From Umbelopsis ramanniana AG (Eukaryota; Mucoromycota; Umbelopsidomycetes; Umbelopsidales; Umbelopsidaceae): a DNA stretch of 64,000 bases. Positions within the stretch are counted from its first letter, which is position 1, and each line of letters starts with the position of its first letter. The stretch covers positions 434,001 through 498,000 of the forward strand of contig NW_026252092.1 in NCBI RefSeq assembly GCF_025399195.1, read 5' to 3'. The notes below the pieces were generated by a model. The model did not search any database. It was not told the DNA's origin and was given only the letters and a program-made list of their open reading frames with translations. Position numbers and translations under genes: made by a program. This document shows, piece by piece, positions 47,774 to 59,117 of this stretch.

Positions 47774-48610
47774 AATACAATATGTGTTTTTAAACAAAAG
47801 CAAGTTCAGCTGTATTTATATTTGATTCCGTTCCCCACATCACAGTCGAGAAACTGCCGGCTGATCCAAATAAGATTTATCCTATTTCCTTTTTGGAATT
47901 ATCCGGGCGGTATCTCCACATTGACCCCGACGTGCTATTCTACTGGTTTGCTTTCTTCTCCAGGTCAGTTCATCGGGATATCATTTTCATGCGGACTACA
48001 TCTCCATACCGCTGGTGCGTTGCTAATGATGAAACCTTTACTACTCAGAAATGAAATGTTTGTTTTAGAATTTGTACCGCTGTGAGAGGAGTTTCCGACG
48101 GAACTAAGATTTTTGCGGATGAAGCTGACAGGAAGCGAAAGCCCTGGACATGCCAACCTCGAAGGTATCTGCTAAAGATGCTGAATGACACCGATACACC
48201 GATGAATTCACCGTTGAATTCCTGGGAACCTCTTGAAATGGCAAATATTCTGGGCGTGCTTCATCCAATATGGGAAGACGTTGAGACGAATAAACATATG
48301 CGCCACCTGATGCCCTCTTTATGTCAAATCCAAAGAAGTGCCTTTACCGGGGGGAGGGGCATGTACGCTTAAATACATATATTTTTACCATTGAGTCTTC
48401 TGAAGTCGTCCAACAGTCATTGCATTGGAGGCTCGTAAATAGCTGTGTGCTAACCAGCCGCAGATAGTTAAGAGCTTCTTTTCAAAACGTTTATTCACAA
48501 GGTGCAAGTCACCGACAACTATTTGGACACACGAACGTCCGCTAGCCATTCACATTTACAAGCAAACCATAAAATAATATTTGATTATTATGGACCACGC
48601 TACAACTATT
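47774..48610. other. Intergenic stretch upstream of DUF1479 gene
   Basis: 837 bases between the DUF1479 start and the GH15 gene's end. A frame of ~64 codons from an ATG near 48178 (+) ends at 48372 but resembles no family. I see nothing else. Confidence 0.45.
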
Positions 48611-51116
48611 TTAATGTTCAGAGAGAACTCGATCAATGTTAAAAGCAGCTGTAAGGTAAAACAGTAGTTAGTTAGCGATTGTGTGACTACTGATTCACCT
48701 GTCTGGTACACTTACCACTAATGAACGCGATATGGGTGAAGGCTTGTGGGAAATTGCCCAACAACTCTCCAGATCTAGCAACTTCCTCGGAGAAAAGCCC
48801 TACATGATTAGCATAAGATATCATCTGCTCAAACATGACCTGAGCACGAAGCAGCAGTTTCTTGTCGTATTTTCCTGCACGAGTTAATGCTTCCACAAGC
48901 CAGAAGGTGCACATTGAAAAAGCACCTTCCATTCCTCCAAGACCATCATCCGTAGTCAAAAAGTTGTACCGGAAGACCAAGTTATTAGCCAACAGACCGC
49001 CTTTCTCAGGTGGGAGCAACATTTGAGTGATGGTTGAAAGAAGTCTTGGATCACATGGCGAGCAGAAAAACACGAGGGGCATAATTAAAACACTTGAATC
49101 CAACGCATCTTGGGATTCAACAGATTGCGTAAAGATTTTTCTTTCAGCATTCCAACAGTTTTCCATAATGTCAAGATAGATTTCGTCACGGACAGCCTGC
49201 CAGCGATAGCGATCAGGACAAGGAAACATTCGCTTTTCTGAGAGACGTAGACCTGCAAGCCAATTAAACGAGGTCAGCATTTACGAGCATGAGATACTAC
49301 CGTCCTAGTCAAAGCCTTACCTCGATCCACGGCAACCCAACACATAATTCTCGAGTATGTAAAGTTTTGCCTCATTCCTCGCACCTCCCAGATAGACATA
49401 TCGGCGGTCTTCCAATGGTCACAAACGTAGTTAACCAGTTTTTGTACAGCGCACCACATATCATATGAGACAGGAGTCCCATGTTTGTTATAGAGGTATA
49501 TACCATCCATGAGCTCTCCGTAAATGTCAAGCTGTATGTGGTCATAAGCTCCATTGCCAATTCTGACAGGTTTAGAACCTCGGTAACCGTCCCAATGGGT
49601 AAGCTCCGTCTCAATCAACTTTTTGTCGCCATCGATACTATACATGATTTGAAGGGACCCATCTTCGTTCTACATTGAATAAAATTAGCTCATCGGAACA
49701 TATTAAGAAGAAAAAAAGGGATGGACGTACCAGATCGTCACATCTTTCCTTAATAAACTGCATATACTGATCAGCTTCGTCGGTCAAACCCAATCTAAGA
49801 AAGGCGTAGATGGTGAAGGATGCATCACGAATCCAAGTATAGCGATAATCCCAATTACGAGCTCCACCAATGGCTACAACAAACAGGTTTAAAACTAATG
49901 ACAAAGAGTGCTAAGGATAGATAGTTGCGGGTCTTACCTTCGGGTAAACCGAATGTCGGAGATGCAACAACAGCACCCGTCTGACATTAAACATTAACAT
50001 GCTGAAAACGTTCCATCCATTGCATCATAGAAGACTACCTACCGGCTCATACGTCAAGAGCTTCAACATCAGCGCACTTCTTAGCACATATTCCCGCCAT
50101 CGACCCTTGTAGGTACTTCTACTAATCCAAGACTGCCAGTACTTTGCCGTCTGGCGAAACAATGCCTCCATCAAGCTCACAGACAGAGCTGGATCCTTGA
50201 CCATGCGAAGTCGAAACTGGGCTGGAGTTTCGTGTTCCGGGGGATCATCTGGGACTTGTCGTAAAATGAACATGACTTCCTGGGTTTCGTTAAGTTCAAA
50301 TTCAGCGACAGCACCGGGTCCTTTCATGCCACTTCCCGGAACGTTCGTCACTTTGAAGTTGAAATATGGACAGTCAAACTCGCCACACTTGACGACCCAA
50401 CGTAAATCCATCTTCATGCCTTTGGAAGTGAAGATAACCTTTTCACTAGAGGCGTAGTGAGGAACCTCATCTTCTGGATACAGCGACACTGGGGCAGGTT
50501 GCGCGTCTTCCCGCTTCACAACCTCAGTTGTATGTTCGTCAAGGCCGTAATTGAATGCGGGGAAACATTCGACTCGGAAGGGAACAGTTCCACGAATCAC
50601 TTCCACGGTACGTATAATCCAAGGTAATAGTGGCTTGGATGATTGGCGTTGTGAGCTTTCCGGGAGATGCATATAGTCAGTGACTTGGCCAGCACCATCA
50701 TCGGACAAAAAGCGGGTGGTCAAAATGTTGCTGTTGGGCAAGTACTGTTGCTTGTTACTTGTATGAGTTGCTGCCGTGATGCTAAAGTGACCACCCTTAT
50801 CCTTGTCTAGCATACGGCAGAAGACGGATGGACTGTCAAACTTGGGCCAGCAGCAGAAATCAATAGAGCCGTCCGTGCCACATAATGCCACGGTTCGCAA
50901 GTTTCCAATGACGCCATAGTTTTCAATGGGCAAGTAGCCACGGCTTCTATAGTTACAGCGGGTATCCTCTACATCATGAGAGCATTTTGGCGGGACAAGA
51001 GAGGCGCGACGAGTGTCGGCGACGTAATGCATACCTTCTGGTATGGGCTCAGCTTTTTGACCAGCAGCTTCGAGCTCAGAGTCTAGTTGAAAGGGATTGT
51101 AATTTTCGTCCTCCAT
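48611..51116 (-). CDS. GH15 glucoamylase/trehalase-like six-hairpin glycosidase
   Basis: Six exons (50043-51116, 49938-49980, 49731-49873, 49321-49669, 48716-49252, 48611-48648) encode 727 residues. The N-terminal 'trehalase-like' domain begins with [37 protein letters not shown]. The (alpha/alpha)6 barrel carries [19 protein letters not shown] and [22 protein letters not shown], whose Glu fits the general acid, and [18 protein letters not shown], whose Glu fits the base. There is no signal peptide, so the enzyme is intracellular, unlike secreted fungal glucoamylases. Bacterial and archaeal relatives with this domain order include trehalases and glucan glucosidases. A trehalose role is therefore plausible but not shown. 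It ends [12 protein letters not shown]. It is divergent from ATG18. Confidence 0.9.
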
Positions 51117-51777
51117 GTTGAAGTAACAGTGGATAAAGAGAAGAAGAAAAAGAAAGAAGATTGGGTTTTATTACTTTTTCGATTAACCCAAGCTTAATTT
51201 TTCTTCATGCTAGACGAAACGTCATGGGATTGGGACCTGCAAAAAATACCCTTACCCTGGTCGATTTACCTATGCGCAGGGTTTCAGTCATATTTCTTCT
51301 GCTTCGAGGTGGAAGAAGCATCGAAAAAATCTCCTCCGTCAGACTTCTATCCTTCTTCCATCCAGCGTGTGAAGATTGCAGCATGCCCGAGTGATATACC
51401 TAGCCAGTATTTTGATTGGGAGCGAGAGGCAAAACAGCGTGTACTTTGTGTAGTAAGCGCACGCTAAGCTTACATAAAAATATTCTAAGCACCTCGAACA
51501 AATGAAAAATCACAAGATTCGGCTTGGTTAGTCTTTGGCTTTGCGTCATCACAGGATGTAAATTGGAAGATATTTAGCAGTTCATCGCTGTCTATTAAAC
51601 ATAATGGCACAAGTGATATTTCAATTTGATCATCAAGTAAAGCGATGATTACAACGTGGGCTACATAGAAAATTTCATGCTGCAGTCTTCTGGTCTGTCA
51701 GGTGAATAGCTGAAAAATTGAATTTCAACCCTCTCAGCGCCCTGCCGCGTTGTACCTTACTCAACAAACTCGTAGAG
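51117..51777. promoter_or_regulatory. Divergent intergenic region, GH15 / ATG18
   Basis: 661 bases between opposed start codons; the GH15-proximal end is purine-rich on + (51128-51160). It also carries the 86-codon ORF described separately. Confidence 0.4.
51207..51467 (+). CDS. Possible small protein (86 aa), unknown
   Basis: An ATG-initiated frame of 86 codons lies 90 nt from the divergent GH15 start. Its composition is protein-like: a Trp-rich start (ETSWDWDLQKIPLPWS), an aromatic patch (FQSYFFCFEVEE) and a mixed-charge end (YFDWEREAKQRVL). It has no signal peptide and no recognised domain. It may equally be a chance ORF inside the shared promoter. Confidence 0.25.
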   Translation: MLDETSWDWDLQKIPLPWSIYLCAGFQSYFFCFEVEEASKKSPPSDFYPSSIQRVKIAACPSDIPSQYFDWEREAKQRVLCVVSAR

Positions 51778-53509
51778 ATGAACTTGGGCGATAAAAGTTC
51801 CAATGAGCTCCTGTTCATCAACTTTAACCAGGATTTCAGCTGCATTTCAGTTGGAATAAAGAATGGTTACAAGATATACAACTGCGATCCTTTCGGCAAA
51901 TGCTACTCCAAATGTAAGTCCGTAAAACTCACCAAGTTCCTCCGCTCCGTGCTAATCATCACGACATCGTTCAGCCGATGGAGGTATTGGCATTGTCGAA
52001 ATGCTATTCTGCACATCTCTTGTCGCCCTAGTTGGAGCTGGAGAACAGCCTGCATTCTCTCCAAGACACCTTCAGATTATAAACACAAAGGTACTCACTA
52101 AACTAGACACCTTTACAACGTCCGCCTGCACGTTTTCTAACCCTATCTCCTTTGTTCCCCGTGTGCAACTATCCTACAGCGACAGTCTACAATATGCGAA
52201 CTCACTTTCCCAACCTCGATTCTCTCCGTTAAAATGAATCGACGCAGATTAATCGTTGTTCTCGAAGAACAGATCTTTGTTTACGATATCAGTAATATGA
52301 AGTTGCTCCACACTATTGATACAAGTCCTAATCCGTCCGGTAAGGGATTATGCAGAATTTTTTTACTATGGTTTGATCTGCTGCTTCTAACACGTTCTAT
52401 ATTGGCTACTATCCAGCGATATGCGCACTATCTCCCTCCAGTGAAAACTGTTATATAGCGTACCCATCACCAAGTTCGTCAACCTCATCACCCCTGACAG
52501 GAAATCACCTCGGGCCATCACAGTCATCATATGCTTCGGGAGATGTCCTGATATTTGATGCGCTCTCTTTGCAAGTTGTCAATATCGTTCAAGCTCATAA
52601 AAGCCCAGTCAGCTGTATCGCCATGAATTCAGATGGAACGTTGCTGGCCACTGCTAGTGACAAGGTAATTAGAACAAGGACTGTGTTTGTTACCCTTGTA
52701 TAACCGCTAATCTATGCATGTCGGATATAGGGTACGGTTATCCGAGTCTTTACCATACCCGATTCTCGCAAAGTGTTTCAATTCCGCCGAGGATCTTATC
52801 CTACCAAGATTTACTCTATTTCCTTCAACCTTGTCAGCTCTCTGCTTTGCGTTTCAAGTGCCACTGAAACTGTTCATATCTTTAAGCTTTCCAATGAAGG
52901 TCCGCAGGGAGGTAACAATCGGTGGGGAGGTAAGAACGCTTCACGAGAAGAAGATAATAGAAGTCGCAGCTCAAGTGTTGGGTAAGTGTTTAGTCCTGAA
53001 AGGTTTTCAGTGTGTAAGATGGATCCGGTTCTTACAAAGTCTTCTAAATGACCATCATGTAGTCAAATGCTTCGACGCTCTTCTATGCACTTGGGGCGAA
53101 ATATCGCTGGTAGTGTTGGATCTTACCTACCGGAAGCCTTGACAGAGATATGGGAACCCGCAAGAGATTTTGCCTCCCTCAAACTTCCCTCAGCGGGAGT
53201 ACAAAGCATTGTTGCTTTGAGCAAGTAAGTGATATCATCAGCTCATCGTAGATGGGAGGAGCCATTTAACTTACCAAGGCTTTACCCTTTTGCAGTACTA
53301 CACCACAAGTCATGGTGGTTACTTCTGAAGGATCATTCTATCAATACAACATCGACCTGGAGAATGGAGGAGAATGCGTGTTGCTTAAACAATATAGGTA
53401 AAATATTTGCCCTTGATCTCCACCACAATGTCGATCTCATATATATCTTATTTTTAACAGTCTACTGGAAGAGCCGAGTGACGATATGAACACTGGAGTT
53501 TTGGACTAA
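51778..53509 (+). CDS. ATG18: Atg18/WIPI PROPPIN beta-propeller
   Basis: Eight exons (51778-51913, 51975-52090, 52180-52339, 52417-52664, 52731-52981, 53063-53224, 53296-53397, 53461-53509) encode 407 residues. The seven-bladed propeller is recognisable from [63 protein letters not shown] and the phosphoinositide-binding FRRG loop near residue 238. The loop is followed by SISFN...LLCVSS. The protein binds PI3P and PI(3,5)P2 and acts in autophagosome formation and vacuole homeostasis. A hydrophilic Ser/Arg insertion (about 285-320) corresponds to the blade-6 loop that regulates membrane binding in yeast. A run of about 20 T bases lies just after the stop (53530-53551). Confidence 0.95.
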
Positions 53510-53756
53510 ACTAGTCATTCATAATATCACCCTTTTTTTTTTTTTTTTTTTCTCGTTTGAAACTTTTTCAGTGTTTAAATCATCAACTTGGCAACCCAAA
53601 ATAATAATACTGCTGTGCGAGTTCATTATGAATGGTTTAAAGTGTATGCTGTAGAAAAAAAAATGTTATTATTTATTTGAGGCCACTGCTTTAACCACTT
53701 CTACGCAGTATGATGATAATTGTAATTTCAAAGGAACAAGAATAAGGTAAAATGCT

Positions 53757-56743
53757 CTATGTTTTGACGATCGCTATGCCGGTGCCATTGATTTCTGGAA
53801 CACCAACTTGATGTTTGCGATAATGAACTACACCTCGGGTTTTTACCTAGATTGGGGAAAAGAGGGTGAATAAAATTGGCGTAGTAGTTACATGTTTTTG
53901 TCTCTCTCTCACCTTTCCACCAATAATACCAACAGGCGTGCCACTTGGCGCAGAAACACCTTTCAGCGCTAGAGCTGCATGTCCAGTCTGAATGATTGGC
54001 TTGACTCGCCCTTCGCACAATGGGCAGTTATATTTCTCGTCTTCATCATCACAAAGCTTTTGGTATCTGTCCGGGGTCAGGGCTTCATCACATCCAACGT
54101 GGACCCAATAGTCACAAGTGTCACAGGCCACCATGTCATGATCTTCGTCCCCCTTCTCTTCATCCTCATCTTCAGAATAGGTCTTCAGGCAGACCGGACA
54201 GAATCGATCACTGGTAAAGTTATCGTAGCATACCTTGCAGTAAGTCGCAAGATAAATAGGGTACTTGTAATGTTCGGTGGGTGGGGCAATAGCATGTTTG
54301 TAAGCGTGTTGCAGTCTGTTCTCTTTTTTGATTTTCTCTCCTGCACAGCTGACACATACTGCGCAGAGCGGGCACCGCCAAGCACCTTCCGGCACATTGT
54401 CCACCTTAGGATTACAGCTATGAAAAAAAATAAGTAGGTAGTAGACTTGGTACGATATGGTAGCCTCTGACTTACCAATTTGTATGCCAACCACGATCGC
54501 AGTCGTCACATATCATGAGAGTAGATTCGTCGCCAACTGTTTGACAAACGCAACAGATTTTGCAATCTGGGCACAACCATGGGTATGATTCGACAGTAGC
54601 CAATTGCCTCGGCGTTTTCACGTGTGCACACACTGGATGATATTTCTTGTGACATTTGGTACATTTGATAGTGGTAAAAGTGTCACATATTGGTGTGAGT
54701 CCCTTGAGTACCTCAGAGGGTGCAGACAGGTAGTGACAATCTGCGCACTTGTTATCAGCAAAATTAGTCGGTTTCGCAGTTGGCTGTCAAAATTGGTGAG
54801 TTAGTTCTGTATCAAACGATGTTCACATTGGCGATTAGAAGACCTTTACCTTAACACTACTTTGTGGCAAATTAGCATAGTTATTAGCATGATGAGGACA
54901 TCTTTCGCCTCGATTAGGGACAGGGATAGGACACCTCTGTCCATTATCGGATATATAGCCACAGACCAATTGCACACTGTCAGGTCCTTTTGGTGAAGGC
55001 TGCAAATGAAAGTCAGCAGCTGGACAGTAAATGTGTCGGAAGCCTATATGCATACCTGGTACGAGGAAACGCTACTTGAACGCATAGGAATAGGTGGGGT
55101 TCCTTTATCATAACTAACATTTGGCATGGGTGACCGATTGGTAGCCAAAGGACCGGCCTGGCTTATCGATGGGACGCCGGATGCAGAATGTTGCGAGTTC
55201 ATGAACTGCTGTTGGATAAGGATGGCTCTTGTAGCTTTCGTAATGGATACCGGGGAGAATATTTTAGGAGCATTGATAGCGAAACGAACATGGTGTCTGA
55301 GAAATATTGTCAGCATTCAATGAAGAAAAATAACACGAGTAAAGTCTACCCGTCACTTACATTGGAAATGATTCCTGATACTGCCCATCCAAAAGTGCAA
55401 TGGGATACATCTCTTCATTTTTCACTGTGATTTCCTTGTTTTTATCTGCAAAGAACTCAATATCTGAATTCTCCATCTCCGCCCTTACTTCTGGTGGGAT
55501 AGCTTCATATATCTCTTGCTTATCAACAATGTCAGCTATATCCACCGAGGCGTTATCAAAGAAGGGTCGTTTGCTTGAACGGCGCCGATCAAATTTAACA
55601 GGGTCGATAACCACTCCGTCGGTCTTGGAAGATCCAGCGCTTACACTTTCGAATTCACACGAAATTGGTTGAGTGGCACTTGGTACTTGTTGTATGTTGG
55701 TGTGCACGTCATAGAAGGTGGGTTTCTCTGCCCTGCGTCCTAGCAATCGAGCATTGAATTCTTGAACAGAAGCTGCGGCATGATGCATCCATCCTGGCCC
55801 GCTGACTGCTGTAGATGGAACATTCGACCCTGGTAGTTTGGTTGTATGAGATGATAATTGATTCCGTCGTCCATAGGACTCTTCCATTTCTGTGTCTTCC
55901 AGTTCATCAACATAGCCTTCAGCGCGCGCTTTAGCTTCATAATAGTCGTCCTTGCATCGTCGACCCTGTTTCACCACCTTTGCTCCAAACACCTTGAAGA
56001 TTGATCGCGCTGTAACGATAGCCACATCTCTATTTCGAAACCAAGGAAGTAGCATTTTCTGTTCAACAAGCATGTTCTTGGCCTCGTCTGATATTCGAAC
56101 GCGCACCAAATCAGGATTTTTCATAAATAATAAATAACTGTCGCGATATCCTAGTATTCGTGCGGGGTCCATTGCGAACATTAATTGCTGATCGTCACGT
56201 TCAGGCAGTTCGAATGTCGGTATGCGGTATTCGCGGCCTATATCACGTATATAAATGAAATAGGTAGAGTCAGTATGCAACAGACACTTGTCGGAACAGC
56301 GCAAGGCTCAAAAGCCACTAACTTACCATCCAAAAGATGCCCTTGCCTATCAACCTTTTTCTCTCCATCAGGGTCTAACTCTCCATCATCGTCCGTACTA
56401 TCACCTTCGTCTCGTCGACGCTTTTTAGGAGGCTCTACCTCACCATTAGTGGTTGATTCTGCACGTGGATATATCCGTGGGCGACCGCGACGACGAGGAG
56501 CAGGATTTTCCTGCTTTGTCGCCTCTTTTTCTTCCTTTGATGCTTCATCAGCTGAATTGCCGGTATCGTCGTTGCCGGAAAGGTCGGAATTGGACTTGGC
56601 TTCGTCCTTAACGACAAGCCGTAATCGCCGACGCGAAGGTCTTCCGCGTGCTATAACCATTCAATAAAAGATTAATCAAGGCGTAGAAACTATACTAATT
56701 GAGGTTCAACTGTGTTTCTCAAATGCATACCTCTTCCAGTCAT
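53757..56743 (-). CDS. Rsc7/Swp82 (SAY-type) remodeller subunit fused to PHD fingers
   Basis: Eight exons (56731-56743, 56327-56650, 55361-56237, 55056-55296, 54850-54999, 54476-54783, 53913-54417, 53757-53846) encode 835 residues. AT-hook-like RGRP cores occur near the start and at ~60 (RRRGRPRIYPR). Residues ~105-205 match Rsc7/Swp82/Npl6: REYRIPTFELPERDDQQLMFAMDP, ARILGYRDSYLLFMKNPDL, LLPWFRNRDVAIVTARSIFKVFG. A Cys/His cluster (~485-530) and then Cys-rich PHD-type fingers follow: CADCHYL, WLCPDCKICCVCQTVGDEST, CDDCDRGWHTNWCCNPK, CPLCAVCVSC, and a final MVACDTCDYWVHVGCDEA. It is probably a SWI/SNF- or RSC-class subunit reading histone tails. An alternative start at 56660 avoids the 13-nt first exon and also keeps frame. 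Confidence 0.87.
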
Positions 56744-56924
56744 ACTTATACTCGCGCTGGAAACCGACGATCGCTGAGGCCATTGCGAAAGCCGGTGCTC
56801 TTGTCAAACTCTGTACATCACGTGATTTCGATGAATTACCATGTCTGCTATCCGGCAACACAAAACCGTGACAGCGCATGCATTGTGGTCACCTCTGATC
56901 TTTTCTTCCAATAGACTGTAACTG
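56744..56924. promoter_or_regulatory. Short shared divergent promoter, Rsc7-PHD / PRP3
   Basis: Only 181 bases separate the two start codons. CGATCG-containing and GC-richer sequence lies near 56765-56825. Both promoters must overlap here. Confidence 0.4.
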
Positions 56925-58955
56925 ATGCCTACTAAAGAGGTATGTTATCCAAAGTTGCCCTGCCGACGTTTTCCGTTGTTCTATTCTTCTAATGCCCTTT
57001 GTTTGTTCCATTTCGTGTAGGAGATCGAGGCGCAGCTGGCTGCAAAACGAGCAGAGGTTCAAGCTAAACTTGCACAAATGAGAGCAAAGGCAGGCGTTCC
57101 AGCACCACCACCAGCGAACAATACGCCAGCTACAAGTACCACTTCGAATCTCAAAAAAATACCGGGCATAGATCAAGAAGATCTGCAACGACGAATAGCA
57201 GAAGCAAAAGCTCGAATAGCCGGAGCAAGTCAATCAGTGAGTATCAACCTTCATAGTGTGATAATGGTATCAACAAGATCACACCGTTTACTTATTTCAT
57301 GTTTGAAAGAATTTTGCAGCCGGAGGTAGTATGTCCCAGCAACGTCCAAGAGGTGGTCTAAATATTGCGCCGCCACCCTTGGGCTTGGATAAATCGGGCA
57401 ACATTGATTTGAAAGCGATGTTGGATCAAGGCATTATACCCAAGCGTGAACTCGCAACTGCAATGGTAAGGATAATTTCAGAGTTACCGCTGCTTTATTT
57501 ATAAAGTGAGTACTAAGCATAGCGATATAGGCGAATCAAAAGCAGACCAAGTCGGCGGCAAAGCCAGCAGCATCGTCTTCGCCATCAGCTGCTTCATCTG
57601 GAGGCAGGCAATCCAACCCGTATTTAAGTGACAAAACTGAAGTTGGCGGCCGAAGGAGTCGACATCTAAAATTTGTACAGCCTGGTCGGTTCATTCAAAA
57701 AGCAAATCAAGAACGAGCAAAAGCACAATTAGAGCGCCTCAAGCAAGAAATCGCAGAAAAGGCAAAATTGGCTGGTGTTCAGACTGAACGGGATATACCA
57801 GATAATCTACTCAAGGTTAGTCATTTTTTGCATGAGCCAGGCAGAAGGAACGACTGTTTTTAATACCGTTTGGATTACAGGGACCACCCCCACCTGATGT
57901 TGAATGGTGGGATTTACCAATAACCAAGAACAAGCAGTATGGAGAAATAGATGCCGATCACCTTGATATGACTGGATTAGAAAACATCATCACCCCGTAT
58001 GTACAACACCCGGTACCAATTGAACCACCTGGTGAACCCACCGGCCAACCACCTCGCCAATTGATGTTGACCAAGAGAGAATCAAAGAAATTGAGACGTC
58101 AAAAGAGATTGGAGGCACAAAAGGATAAGCAGGACAAAATTAGACTTGGATTACTACCACCAGAGCAGCCTAAAGGTATGTTAACATTTTCGTATACTGG
58201 ACATGAAAAGTATTGGCCAATTAAGTGGTTTTTTTCCAATAGTTAAAATCAGCAATCTCATGCGTGTCTTGGGACAAGAGGCTATTCAAGATCCAACCCA
58301 AATCGAAGCTAAAGTGCGTAAAGAGATGGAGGAGCGACAACGTGAACATGAGAAGGCGAACGAAACTCGTAAACTTACAAAGGAAGAAAAGCGGGAAAAG
58401 ACGATATCAAAGCTCAAAGAAGATATCGCTCAAATGGTACATGTTACTGTTTACAAGTAAGTTCCTTTTCTTATTGGCAGTGTCCACTACGAACGGATGA
58501 TTAAGCTTGACATTCTTAGGGTCAAGAAAATAAAACACCCTAAATTGAGATATAAGGTTGAAGTCAACGCAAGACAACTTTATCTTACAGGCATGGTTAT
58601 TGCAACTCCCAAGTGCAACTTGGTCATTGTTGAAGGCGGACCAAAAGGAATCAAGGCGTATAAAAAGCTCATGCTTAGGAGAATCGATTGGAATGATCTT
58701 CCTATACCACTCAAAGCAGATGCAGCTGATACACCTATGCAAGAACCTGAAGAGGAAGACGAAGAAGAGAATCAGTGTTTCCTGGTATGGGAAGGTGTAG
58801 TCAAAACTGCAGCTTTCAAGAAGTTCACTTGGCGAGAGATGGAAAGTGAGAAGATGGCTCGTGAGCTACTGAATGGGTTCAAAGTCGAACATTATTGGGA
58901 TGCAGCCATAATGGCAGACGATGAAGAGTTGGCAGCTCGTCAACCTGAACTATAG
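56925..58955 (+). CDS. PRP3: U4/U6 snRNP protein PRP3
   Basis: Seven exons (56925-56939, 57021-57240, 57320-57465, 57531-57815, 57881-58175, 58243-58456, 58520-58955) encode 536 residues. Landmarks are [60 protein letters not shown] and [40 protein letters not shown], the ferredoxin-like C-terminal (DUF1115) domain with [20 protein letters not shown], and KVEHYWDAA follow. PRP3 binds the U4/U6 stem II region in the tri-snRNP. It is shorter than human PRPF3 (683) because the N-terminal PWI domain is absent, as in many fungi. The first coding exon is only 15 nt; the join at 57240 uses GTATCA rather than the nearby GTGAGT because only that keeps frame. Confidence 0.94.
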
Positions 58956-59117
58956 ATATGAATAATTTGTTCAAAAAAAAATAAAAATCTATCGTATTGC
59001 ACCACTTCAGAGACATTGTGGACGATGGAAAATTGTTTGGCTGTGAATATTTAAACCCAGTCATAGTTAAAGCCCACTCATAAGCGTTCCATACGACACT
59101 CGTTGCCTATAAATTCC

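Noticed and set aside
48082-48372. A 96-codon plus-strand frame upstream of the DUF1479 gene
   Set aside because: It starts at a non-ATG codon; from its first ATG it is about 64 codons and matches no family.
53530-53551. Long T run after ATG18 as a mobile-element tail
   Set aside because: No target-site duplication or element body was found next to it; a homopolymer in an untranslated region explains it.
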